From contig LJNI01000035.1 in the NCBI GenBank assembly GCA_001303225.1, positions 1 to 16,014 on the forward strand: DNA of 16,014 bases, read 5' to 3'. This DNA comes from a candidate division TA06 bacterium DG_78. Its GTDB lineage: Bacteria > Hydrothermota > Tepidihabitantia > SM23-42. Shown here one piece after another: positions 7,744 to 14,012 of this stretch. Each line of letters opens with the position of its first letter. Position 1 is the first letter of the stretch. Under the pieces are notes generated by a model, which worked only from the letters and a program-made list of their open reading frames with translations, had not been told where the DNA came from and made no database searches. The position numbers and the translations under genes were made by a program.

Positions 7744-8781
7744 ATGTTTAAACCAAATTTTCGTTACACACACACAATAGTCCGCGTGCTTGCAAAAATT
7801 TCTGCTGGCAGAGAGGTAATCCTTAATTCACCTTTAATTCCTAAATGGGAAATAGCTTTAAGACGTGAAGCAATAATCCACAGTGCCCATTCTTCTACAA
7901 GCATCGAGGGAAATAGACTATCTTTAGAACAGGTAACCAAACTTGCTCAGGGCAGAAAAATTACTGCTACACGTAAAGATAAACAAGAGGTCTTAAATTA
8001 TCTTAAAGTTCTTGAAAACATTGCCAAATTGATAAAGCGTAGTTCTATTCACGAGAAAGATATCTTAAAAATGCATCGTATGGTCACAAAAGATACCTTG
8101 GACAATCCAGATGATTGCGGCGTTTTCAGAAAGCGTTATGTTGTGGTAGGAAATAGATTAACCGGTGAAATTCATTTCCGACCACCAAGAAATGAAAAAG
8201 TTCCCGGGTTAGTTAGGGATTTGGTCGATTGGATAAATTCAGAAGAGGCAAAAGAGCTTGATCCAGTTATTGAAGCGGGTATTGTCCATTATGAATTTGT
8301 GAGAATCCACCCCTTTGTAGATGGCAATGGCAGGACCGCACGGGTTTTGGCTGCATGGATTCTTTATAAAAGAGGTTTTGATACGAAACAATTCTTCTGC
8401 CTCGATGACTATTACGACTCTGATAGACCTGCTTATTATAAAACCTTGCAGAGTGTAAATCAGAGTACAGTAGATTTAACCAAGTGGTTGGAATACTTTA
8501 TTGAAGGCGTAAACGTAAGTGTTGCGGCAGTTAAAGAAAGAGTAATACGGTTAAGCAGTGAAAGATTACGAAAAGCTAAAAAAGGCCAGATCGCTTTAAC
8601 TGAGAGACAAATGCGGATTGTGGAATTTATCAATCAAAATGGGAGAATAACAAATCGGGATATGCAAAAGATGTTCAAAATATCAGACGAAGGCGCACTT
8701 AAAGAGGTCAAAAAACTCGTAAAATTAGGAGTTCTTAAGAGTCAGGGTAAAGGAAGAAGTCTGCATTACGTCCTTCAATGA
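7744..8781 (+). CDS. Fic family protein (AMP-transferase type, class II) with winged-helix C-terminus
   Basis: This 345-residue protein has a complete Fic core: HPFVDGNGRTAR at 189-200 matches HPFx(D/E)GNGRxxR, with His189 as catalytic residue and the GNGR loop binding nucleotide phosphates. Near the N-terminus, STSIEG (51-56) matches the inhibitory motif (S/T)xxxE(G/N), with Glu55 as the expected auto-inhibitory glutamate. This places it in class II, which regulates itself in cis and needs no separate antitoxin. Residues ~285-345 (LTERQMRIVEFINQNGRIT, then DEGALKEVKKLVKLGVLKSQGKGR) form a winged helix-turn-helix, so it may act as or with a DNA-binding protein. Fic enzymes usually transfer AMP to Ser, Thr or Tyr of a target; the target here is unknown. 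It has its own promoter at 7709 and begins at a probable leaderless ATG. There is no partner gene nearby. The family call is firm. Confidence 0.95.
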   Translation: MFKPNFRYTHTIVRVLAKISAGREVILNSPLIPKWEIALRREAIIHSAHSSTSIEGNRLSLEQVTKLAQGRKITATRKDKQEVLNYLKVLENIAKLIKRSSIHEKDILKMHRMVTKDTLDNPDDCGVFRKRYVVVGNRLTGEIHFRPPRNEKVPGLVRDLVDWINSEEAKELDPVIEAGIVHYEFVRIHPFVDGNGRTARVLAAWILYKRGFDTKQFFCLDDYYDSDRPAYYKTLQSVNQSTVDLTKWLEYFIEGVNVSVAAVKERVIRLSSERLRKAKKGQIALTERQMRIVEFINQNGRITNRDMQKMFKISDEGALKEVKKLVKLGVLKSQGKGRSLHYVLQ

Positions 8782-8782
8782 G

Positions 8783-8817
8783 GTTGGCGATTAAGTTGGC
8801 GATTAGGTTGGCGATTT
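8783..8817. repeat. Three direct 12-bp repeats after the fic stop codon
   Basis: GTTGGCGATTA occurs at 8783-8793 and 8795-8805, and GTTGGCGATTT at 8807-8817, a strict 12-base period. It begins two bases after the TGA of fic. Twelve bases is four codons, so it may be a decayed in-frame repeat of the C-terminus, or a binding site series for the winged-helix protein encoded just upstream. Confidence 0.7.
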
Positions 8818-8831
8818 ACCCCGTAAGAGAA

Positions 8832-8855
8832 TGAGTGCCACAGGCACTCAGGAGG
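8832..8855 (+). promoter_or_regulatory. Perfect hairpin touching the ribosome binding site of the next gene
   Basis: TGAGTGCC (8832-8839) and GGCACTCA (8843-8850) form a perfect 8-bp stem with an ACA loop. The Shine-Dalgarno GGAGG (8851-8855) starts at the next base, and ATG 8861 follows after 5 bases. The stem could hold the site open, block an advancing ribosome or protect the 5' end of a processed transcript. Confidence 0.6.
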
Positions 8856-8860
8856 TAAAC

Positions 8861-10135
8861 ATGAAATACATAATTATGCTTTTACCAGCTCTGCTGGTAG
8901 CCCAGATTTCCTTCACCGAGCACATCATCGATCCTGAGTTTGAACGTGCCTTTGCTGTGTTTGCCATTGACCTAGACGATGATAATGATGTAGATGTTTT
9001 AGGAACAAAAGGATTGACAGGAAAATTCACCTGGTGGGAGAACGATGGCTACCAAAACTTTATACCCCACCTCATTGACAGTGGTTTTACCGCAGGCACG
9101 TCGGTCTTTGCGATCGATGTCGAGCCTGATGGAGACATCGATATCCTGGGAACGTATAAGGTACCAGGTCTTGAAGCGGTTGGTTGGTGGGAGAATGATG
9201 GCAATGAGAACTTCACCAGACATGACATCGATTCGTCCTTTACAAACCCCTATTCTGCTTTTGGCATTGACATGGATGACGATAGTGACATCGACATTCT
9301 GGCAGTTGCTTTTGATGACGACGATATTACCTGGTGGGAGAATGATGGCAGTGAAAACTTTACCGAGCATACAATCAGGGGAGACTATGATGGCGCGTAC
9401 TCAGTCTATGCCTGTGACGCCGATGGCGACCTCGATATTGATGTATTCGGCGCTGCGTACATGGGAAATGTGATTACCTGGTGGGAGAATGATGGCAGTG
9501 AGAACTTTACTGAACACCCGCTCGGAGGTTTTGCCGGTGCAGCCGATGTCTATGCCATTGACGTCGAGCCGGATGGAGACATTGATGTCATCGGTTGTGC
9601 ATACCTTGATGATGATGTTTTCTGGCTTGAGAATGGTGTAATCCTGCACTACATTGAACAGGAATTTGAAGGTGCCTGGTCAATCTTTGCGATCGATTTA
9701 GACCAGGACACTGACATTGATATTCTGGGTGCTGCTGCGGTCGATGATGATCTCACCTGGTGGGAGAACGACGGCAGTGAAAATTTCATAAGGCACGATA
9801 TCAATGATAATCTCGACGATGTTGTTGCGGTCTATGCTGCTGATGTCGATAGCGATACAGACATCGATGTCCTCTCAGCAGCCCGTGAGCCCGATGACAT
9901 TACCTGGTGGGAAAATGACCTGTTAGTTGGTATTGGAAAAGGCTTCTCGAAACCAATAACTCATCATGAATTCGGTCCGACCATTTTTACCGGTCCCTTA
10001 CAATTACCCGAAGGCAAAACATGTAAGGTCTACGACATTTCTGGCAGAACAGTTGAACCGACCACACTTGCACCAGGTGTTTATTTTTTGGAAATAGACG
10101 GCAACATAACACAGAAGGTTGTTAAAGTCCGATGA
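8861..10135 (+). CDS. Secreted seven-repeat FG-GAP/VCBS propeller protein with short sorting tail
   Basis: This 424-residue protein starts at ATG 8861, chosen because GGAGG lies 5 bases upstream and the signal peptide (MKYIIMLLPALLVAQ) follows directly. An upstream in-frame ATG at 8831 falls inside a hairpin. Residues ~30-355 are seven units of about 46 residues, each with 'vyAiDvd.D.DiDilga' then 'iTWWENDGSENFteH'. The acidic DxDxD loops should bind calcium, and seven units suggest one closed propeller. Residues 373-424 are the 52-residue short sorting tail (PTIFTGPL, DISGRT, PGVYFLEIDG, ending KVR). Repeat units share long near-identical DNA stretches, pointing to recent internal duplication. 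It follows fic by 79 bases without a clear promoter, so the two may be co-transcribed, but their functions look unrelated. Ligand unknown. Confidence 0.88.
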   Translation: MKYIIMLLPALLVAQISFTEHIIDPEFERAFAVFAIDLDDDNDVDVLGTKGLTGKFTWWENDGYQNFIPHLIDSGFTAGTSVFAIDVEPDGDIDILGTYKVPGLEAVGWWENDGNENFTRHDIDSSFTNPYSAFGIDMDDDSDIDILAVAFDDDDITWWENDGSENFTEHTIRGDYDGAYSVYACDADGDLDIDVFGAAYMGNVITWWENDGSENFTEHPLGGFAGAADVYAIDVEPDGDIDVIGCAYLDDDVFWLENGVILHYIEQEFEGAWSIFAIDLDQDTDIDILGAAAVDDDLTWWENDGSENFIRHDINDNLDDVVAVYAADVDSDTDIDVLSAAREPDDITWWENDLLVGIGKGFSKPITHHEFGPTIFTGPLQLPEGKTCKVYDISGRTVEPTTLAPGVYFLEIDGNITQKVVKVR

Positions 10136-10165
10136 TCCAGGGATACGTGAATTTTACTCTACCAA

Positions 10166-10191
10166 ATTTTCCCGAGTCCCACGGGGAAAAT
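10166..10191. repeat. Palindrome behind the propeller gene
   Basis: ATTTTCCC (10166-10173) pairs with GGGAAAAT (10184-10191) around a 10-base loop. It sits about 30 bases after the stop codon, in the same place as the palindrome after the gene ending at 7387. The bases between stop codon and palindrome are similar in both. It may end the transcript weakly; no T-run follows. Confidence 0.5.
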
Positions 10192-10204
10192 CTTTGAGCA
10201 GTAA

Positions 10205-10915
10205 ATGATTACGTTTAAAAGAAACCCCTGGACCCGTGATGAGCTTATATTAGCACTTGATTTATACACACGCTATAATCCATCGCGCATTTCAAAACAT
10301 CATCGTGAAATCATTGCCTTAAGTAAAATTTTAAAAAAACTACCGCTTCATAAAAAAATACAAGACAGAAAACGTTTTAGAAATCCAAATAGCGTCTACA
10401 TGAAATTGCAAACATTTATGAGCTGTGACCCGCACACCAAAGCAACAGGATTAACCCATGTAAGTAAACTAGAAATATCCATCTGGAAAGAATTTTCTCA
10501 AGACCTCGCAATATTAAACAAAATCGCTGTCGCAATCAGGCAACTCGCAAAGAGTGCAGTCATTAAATCTCTCAACACGGTTTATGCAGAAGAATCTGAC
10601 GCTCCTGCCGGCAAACTCCTGTTTCGTTTGCATAAAAAGTGCGAGGATCGACCCAAACTCGTGCAGAAAAAGAAAAAAAGGGCACGCATCTTGAAATGTG
10701 AAATCTGTTCATTCGATTTTGAAAAAACCTATGGACCCGTTGGCAAAGGGTTTATTGAGATGCACCATAAGGTTCCACTATTCCAACTCCGCCCCACCCG
10801 CAAAACCAGACTTTCAGACTTGATCTTAGTCTGCTCAAACTGCCACCACATCTTACACAGAATGTTACAGGTCTCTAGCACCGCAAAACTGCATCTGCTG
10901 AAACCTAATCGGTAA
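10205..10915 (+). CDS. HNH endonuclease, McrA-like architecture
   Basis: This 236-residue protein ends in an HNH nuclease domain. C165-E-I-C168 and C210-S-N-C213 form the two CxxC zinc knuckles, His187-His188 (EMHHKVPL) the active-site histidines, and His214-His215 with His218 the closing helix (CHHILH). The N-terminal ~110 residues contain 'NPWTRDELILALDLY' and 'FRNPNSVYMKL', a module that I recall as recurring in front of HNH domains and that probably recognises DNA. The layout resembles type IV restriction enzymes of the McrA kind that cut modified DNA; that role is inferred. No methyltransferase or other defence gene is adjacent. The start ATG 10205 lacks a clear ribosome site and no promoter is evident, so it may depend on transcription from the preceding gene 69 bases away. 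A hairpin array lies downstream. Confidence 0.88.
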   Translation: MITFKRNPWTRDELILALDLYTRYNPSRISKHHREIIALSKILKKLPLHKKIQDRKRFRNPNSVYMKLQTFMSCDPHTKATGLTHVSKLEISIWKEFSQDLAILNKIAVAIRQLAKSAVIKSLNTVYAEESDAPAGKLLFRLHKKCEDRPKLVQKKKKRARILKCEICSFDFEKTYGPVGKGFIEMHHKVPLFQLRPTRKTRLSDLILVCSNCHHILHRMLQVSSTAKLHLLKPNR

Positions 10916-10926
10916 TCAAATTGTGC

Positions 10927-10963
10927 CATTTTGCCCGGCATCTTTGATGTCGTTGGCAAAATG
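10927..10963. repeat. Bulged hairpin 1
   Basis: Outer stem CATTTTGCC (10927-10935) with GGCAAAATG (10955-10963); inner stem CGGCATC with GATGTCG, including one G-T pair; TTT loop; 2-base TT bulge in the 3' arm. It is followed by GAGCATGC. It lies 11 bases after the HNH stop codon and might also serve as its terminator, though without a T-run. Same fold as the hairpins at 11058, 11103 and 14235. Confidence 0.65.
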
Positions 10964-10969
10964 AGCATG

Positions 10970-10992
10970 CAGTTTTTTCAAAGAAAAAACTG
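10970..10992. repeat. A/T-rich companion hairpin
   Basis: CAGTTTTTTC (10970-10979) pairs perfectly with GAAAAAACTG (10983-10992) around AAA, and TAATCC follows. The same hairpin with the same flanks follows the bulged hairpin at 14235. Confidence 0.65.
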
Positions 10993-11034
10993 TAATCCTT
11001 AGAATATCTTTGATATGGCTGATAAATTCAGCAT

Positions 11035-11060
11035 CCCGACTTCCGTGTCGGGGAATTTTT
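11035..11060 (+). terminator. Possible intrinsic terminator
   Basis: CCCGAC (11035-11040) pairs with GTCGGG (11047-11052) and is followed within a few bases by TTTTT (11056-11060). This is the only GC-rich stem with a T-run in the array. It is 120 bases behind the HNH gene, so its use is uncertain. Confidence 0.4.
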
Positions 11061-11086
11061 CACCAAATCATAGATTTGGTATGAAA
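11058..11086. repeat. Bulged hairpin 2
   Basis: TTTCA (11058-11062) pairs with TGAAA (11082-11086) as outer stem; CCAAATC (11063-11069) with GATTTGG (11073-11079) as inner stem; ATA loop; 2-base TA bulge at 11080-11081. TTTGAGTATC follows. The inner stem is identical to that at 14244-14260. Confidence 0.6.
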
Positions 11087-11102
11087 TTTGAGTATCGCCC
11101 AC

Positions 11103-11133
11103 ATTTGCATAAATCTTTGATTTATTTGCAAAT
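11103..11133. repeat. Bulged hairpin 3
   Basis: Outer stem ATTTGCA (11103-11109) with TGCAAAT (11127-11133); inner stem TAAATC with GATTTA; TTT loop; 2-base TT bulge at 11125-11126. TTGAGGATGC follows. The preceding ATCGCCC resembles the bases before the hairpin at 14235. Confidence 0.65.
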
Positions 11134-11142
11134 TTGAGGATG

Positions 11143-11165
11143 CTGGTTTTTAACAGAAAAATCAG
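11143..11165. repeat. A/T-rich companion hairpin with wobble
   Basis: CTGGTTTTT (11143-11151) pairs with AAAAATCAG (11157-11165), nine pairs with one G-T. It follows GAGGATG, as the companion hairpins at 10970 and 14278 do. Downstream, GGATTCC (11170-11176) and GAATGAC (11195-11201) resemble the ends of a hairpin repeat common in bacterial intergenic DNA, here decayed. Confidence 0.5.
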
Positions 11166-11201
11166 TGCTGGATTCCTTAGAAATTCAGGGCATAGAATGA
11201 C

Positions 11202-11355
11202 AAGCAACTACGTCAGCGATTATAAAAAAACAGTTAAATCATAAGCCTATCGTCCATCACAGTAATTTTGGTTTTTTATCACCGTAATCGAAGCGAAGCT
11301 TTAGCAAGCTCTCTGCGATATTTCAGCATTTACGTTATCCTACGACACTTAAGCC
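11202..11355. other. Rest of the gap before the small gene
   Basis: No coding frame is supported here. The stretch holds the second CTCTCTGCG element (11309-11328), 47 bases upstream of the -35 box at 11356. I see nothing else with a clear function. Confidence 0.4.
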
Positions 11356-11383
11356 TTGACAATTATGAAAAAACACTTATAAT
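11356..11383 (+). promoter_or_regulatory. Promoter of the first small paralogous gene
   Basis: TTGACA (11356-11361), a 16-base spacer and TATAAT (11378-11383). A second TATAAT at 11385-11390 has a 23-base spacer and is a poor alternative. The leader is about 29 bases. Confidence 0.65.
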
Positions 11384-11418
11384 ATATAATCAAGGAGAGT
11401 GAAAACCCAGGTAATGAC

Positions 11419-11622
11419 ATGATCGCACGACGCAGTACATTCCAACATTATGAAAGAACGCGCTTAGAAAAAAGTGATATATGGTATAATGTAAAGACGG
11501 ATGAAATAACACAGCAGGAAGTGCTCACATCGGGCGCAGTACCATCAAAAAAACCATCTGAAGATGTAAACCTTGATATTGAAATTACCAGCATGATACA
11601 CAACATTCCAAAACCCGCATAA
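11419..11622 (+). CDS. Small conserved protein, paralogue of 14013-14222
   Basis: This 67-residue protein is not of a family I can name. About half its residues match the protein at 14013-14222: shared FQH-ER, DIW-N-K, QE-LT-G-VP, P-ED, DI-I and the end PKPA. There is no signal peptide or membrane segment; it looks soluble, acidic and mostly helical with a conserved 'G.VP' turn. It is monocistronic, with a promoter at 11356 and the palindrome plus 37-bp element directly behind. The start lies in the context AATGACATGA, where a two-codon ORF (ATG ACA TGA) overlaps the true ATG; the other paralogue has the same arrangement. A weak site, CAGG, lies 7 bases upstream. Paralogy, a promoter and codon-level conservation make it a real gene; its role is unknown. 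Confidence 0.78.
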   Translation: MIARRSTFQHYERTRLEKSDIWYNVKTDEITQQEVLTSGAVPSKKPSEDVNLDIEITSMIHNIPKPA

Positions 11623-11625
11623 TCC

Positions 11626-11690
11626 CAATTTTTCTCCTTACAGGATTGAAAAATTGAGGATCCCTATATAATTAAGGTAGATAAAGGGAC
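11626..11690. repeat. Palindrome plus 37-bp element, copy B
   Basis: CAATTTTTC (11626-11634) pairs perfectly with GAAAAATTG (11648-11656), followed by copy B of the 37-bp element (11654-11690). The whole unit matches 7414-7475 almost base for base apart from the loop. It starts 3 bases after the stop codon of the small gene. Confidence 0.75.
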
Positions 11691-11713
11691 AGCGCTAAGT
11701 TCTATTTCTTGAG

Positions 11714-11739
11714 GAATTTTTCCCCGTTCCGAAAAATTC
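11714..11739. terminator. Hairpin between convergent genes
   Basis: GAATTTTTC (11714-11722) pairs perfectly with GAAAAATTC (11731-11739) around 8 bases. It lies between the small + strand gene and the end of the minus-strand gene at 11756, so it could stop transcription from either side. CTGTAATCGA follows, as it does near 15345. Confidence 0.4.
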
Positions 11740-11755
11740 GCTGTAATCGACTCGT

Positions 11756-13843
11756 CTAAAAATAGACAAGATACTTCACCTTCACCGCGCCGATCCTCTG
11801 CTGCAGTTCCAGCCCATCTCCGGTGTTCTCACGGTAGTCATTGAATGCAACATAAAGCCAACTCTTGGGCAAAAAATTCCACGCAAAGAGAAAACCGATG
11901 CGGTTTGAATAAATTTCTGGGGTGCTCAGCGCGCCCTCGTCAGTCTCGAATACGAATTCTGAATACAGAGATACATCAATATTGTGTCTAAGTTTGTATT
12001 CAATACGCGGTGTCCAGATTGGTGTAATGTCTGCAATAACACCATCAGGGTTGTATTCAATAATAAAATCTCCATCTGTAATGAGCGAAATCCTCGATGC
12101 CGGAACAAAACACATCCAGTGCCAGAGCCACAGCTGATGGCCAACCCAATTTTGGCGGTAATTATAGCAGTATGAATAGGTGAAACCGAAATTTATATTC
12201 ATAGTAGTACGAAATCCACTCCACACATCTAGACTGATTTCCCGTTGGAAATAATTCGTGTCTGCCTCGTACTGTTTGCCTGCTTCACCATACAGAGAAA
12301 ATCCCCAGAGGTTGCGGAAGTTTATTTCATTATAGATGGTTGCCAATCTTGACCACTCAGTACTCCCTGGTTCTTGTGATACAATGAATCCCGGTTCAAT
12401 ATAGTATCGCTGGATTATTCCGCTCTCTGGATACCCAGCCGGACCAGCAGCAATATATAATTCGGTCGCACCCTGCCAGGGTACGTAGCCGATATCTCCG
12501 ACATCAAAAGAATCGTCGACGGCAATAAAGCTTCCGACGCCGATAAAGTTCTCTGTCTTGAAAATACCACCGCTCGACACTGCCCAGCCTCTCTTTTTAT
12601 TCTTGTCGCTCAGTGCAGTCTGTAGAATAAATTGCGAAGGACCTGAACGGTACGCACCATCAAAACCAATCGCATAGTTATAATCATCTCGACTCGTCGC
12701 CGCGCCACTCATTAAAAGACCAATCTCGGATGTCTCGAAAATGGTGCGTCGAATGCGCGCAGCAGTAAAACCTTGATAATCTTCATCACCAGTACTATCA
12801 GTCACTGCACCGAGCACACCGATATTCCAATCTCTTCCCTTATTGATAAATTTGAGTCCACCTAAAATCGGTACTGAGCCACCGTCGCTCAAAGGCTTGC
12901 CAACCTGGCGTGAATAGAAAATTAATAACGGCTGGAAAAATCCCAAACCCAGACTCGACATTCTAAAGACTTCGTTTCCCTCAACAAAGAATGGTCGCCG
13001 TTCATCGAGGTATACTGGATAGCGCGAAAGATTAAATTGATACGGGTCAGCCTCGATATGTGCAAAATCTGGGTTCACTGTACCATTCAGTGTTGACTGT
13101 GACGTGAAATCCCACTTAAAATTGAAACTGAAACTCGGTGTGTACTCAGTCGAATCTCCAACACGGTCATAGCGGAAAAATGCCTCAGGATACAACTCGA
13201 TGTGGTAGCCCTTTACTTTTGGATGGACATTCGTCAGCGTGCCACACTTTGAAACCTGCAAACCATCTTTCTGCAGCAGCTTTGTCCAGTGAGAGATTTC
13301 ATAATCTTTAATATGGTAGCGTCGAAAATTTATGCCCCACTCAGTCAAACCTTTTTTATAGCGAATCGATTTATATGGAATTTTCATCTCGATCTCATAG
13401 TGGTCATCATAGGACTTCGCGCCATGGAACCAAACATAATCCCAGGACATATCCTGAACTTTACCGTCTTCCAATAATAAACCATCATCAAAATGTCCAC
13501 TGAGACAAACCGCGAACATATACGCAGTAGCTTTACTATTGAAGGTATCTAAGTAAAACCATATATGGTCTTCAAATCCTTTGAATGAGGCAAATGGCTT
13601 TCTGCTTGTGGTGTAGCAGCGGCACGCGACATAGAGATTATTATCATCACTCAGGAAATAGCAGACCGTCGGTTCAGTGGTCGGTTCACCTTCTTGCGGT
13701 CGGTACTGGATAAAATCGTATGCAGAATCTGCCTGCAACCAGATATCTTCGATAAAGCCGTCGATCTGTGGCGGCTCATCAATATACCGCAGCTCAACCT
13801 GTTTCTCTCCAAAGAGTATCAAACACAACAGCAACGCGATCAT
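11756..13843 (-). CDS. DUF5916 family outer-membrane protein with N-terminal CBM9-like domain
   Basis: This 695-residue protein starts with a short signal peptide (MIALLLCLILFGEK). Residues ~18-205 resemble the carbohydrate-binding family 9-like beta-sandwich ('IDEPPQIDGFIEDIW', later 'YEIEMKIPYKSIRY'). The rest is the DUF5916 barrel. Its best signature, around residues 255-295, reads 'NPDFAHIEADPYQFNLSRYP' and then 'DERRPFFVEG', matching the family pattern of NPDFs, ExDP and E+RPFFxEG. The protein ends in LVYF, with a terminal phenylalanine as expected for barrels inserted by the BAM complex. DUF5916 proteins are thought to sit in the outer membrane and have been linked to polymer uptake or processing; the substrate is unknown. 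It is monocistronic with its own promoter, and the start is probably leaderless. Family assignment is firm. Confidence 0.93.
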   Translation of the reverse strand: MIALLLCLILFGEKQVELRYIDEPPQIDGFIEDIWLQADSAYDFIQYRPQEGEPTTEPTVCYFLSDDNNLYVACRCYTTSRKPFASFKGFEDHIWFYLDTFNSKATAYMFAVCLSGHFDDGLLLEDGKVQDMSWDYVWFHGAKSYDDHYEIEMKIPYKSIRYKKGLTEWGINFRRYHIKDYEISHWTKLLQKDGLQVSKCGTLTNVHPKVKGYHIELYPEAFFRYDRVGDSTEYTPSFSFNFKWDFTSQSTLNGTVNPDFAHIEADPYQFNLSRYPVYLDERRPFFVEGNEVFRMSSLGLGFFQPLLIFYSRQVGKPLSDGGSVPILGGLKFINKGRDWNIGVLGAVTDSTGDEDYQGFTAARIRRTIFETSEIGLLMSGAATSRDDYNYAIGFDGAYRSGPSQFILQTALSDKNKKRGWAVSSGGIFKTENFIGVGSFIAVDDSFDVGDIGYVPWQGATELYIAAGPAGYPESGIIQRYYIEPGFIVSQEPGSTEWSRLATIYNEINFRNLWGFSLYGEAGKQYEADTNYFQREISLDVWSGFRTTMNINFGFTYSYCYNYRQNWVGHQLWLWHWMCFVPASRISLITDGDFIIEYNPDGVIADITPIWTPRIEYKLRHNIDVSLYSEFVFETDEGALSTPEIYSNRIGFLFAWNFLPKSWLYVAFNDYRENTGDGLELQQRIGAVKVKYLVYF

Positions 13844-13851
13844 CAGTCTTC

Positions 13852-13879
13852 AGTATAATAAATATAGAACCTAAGTCAA
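13852..13879 (-). promoter_or_regulatory. Promoter of the DUF5916 gene, probably leaderless
   Basis: On the minus strand TTGACT (13879-13874), a 16-base spacer and TATACT (13857-13852). The predicted start near 13845 is one or two bases before the ATG at 13843, and no ribosome site fits in between. Confidence 0.6.
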
Positions 13880-13910
13880 TAAGATGGGACATCGAAACGA
13901 TCAGCAGTTC

Positions 13911-13940
13911 AATCTGCGGTTTCTGCGAGACTTCTGCGGT
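13911..13940. repeat. Three TCTGCG units between divergent promoters
   Basis: TCTGCG occurs at 13913, 13922 and 13933. The stretch TTTCTGCGAGACTTCTGCG (13920-13938) aligns with the elements at 7664 and 11309. It lies between the divergent promoters at 13852 and 13962, so a regulator could act on both. Confidence 0.4.
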
Positions 13941-13961
13941 CCACCTCTTGTGGCGGAACTC

Positions 13962-13989
13962 TTGACAACGAAACATAATCGACTACAAT
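13962..13989 (+). promoter_or_regulatory. Promoter of the second small paralogous gene
   Basis: TTGACA (13962-13967), a 16-base spacer and TACAAT (13984-13989). The predicted start is near 13996, with GAGG (14002-14005) as ribosome site 7 bases before ATG 14013. Confidence 0.6.
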
Positions 13990-14012
13990 AGTAGTAGCAT
14001 TGAGGCAATGAA

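Noticed and set aside
7744..8781. Fic as toxin of a toxin-antitoxin pair
   Set aside because: The protein carries its own inhibitory motif (STSIEG) and a DNA-binding domain, and no small antitoxin gene lies beside it.
8831..8860. ATG 8831 as start of the seven-repeat propeller
   Set aside because: It is within the hairpin, lacks a ribosome site and would precede the signal peptide by 10 residues. ATG 8861 has GGAGG at 5 bases.
10927..11166. CRISPR array or integron attC sites
   Set aside because: The hairpins differ in sequence and spacing, with no constant repeat-spacer unit, and lack the GTTRRRY/RYYYAAC core ends of attC sites. No cas or integrase gene is present.
11399..11422. Leader peptide from GTG 11399 (7 codons) behind AAGGAGAG
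   Set aside because: GTG overlaps the ribosome-site-like sequence instead of following it, and no regulatory codons are seen. Only the shorter ATG-codon-TGA overlap is shared by both paralogues.
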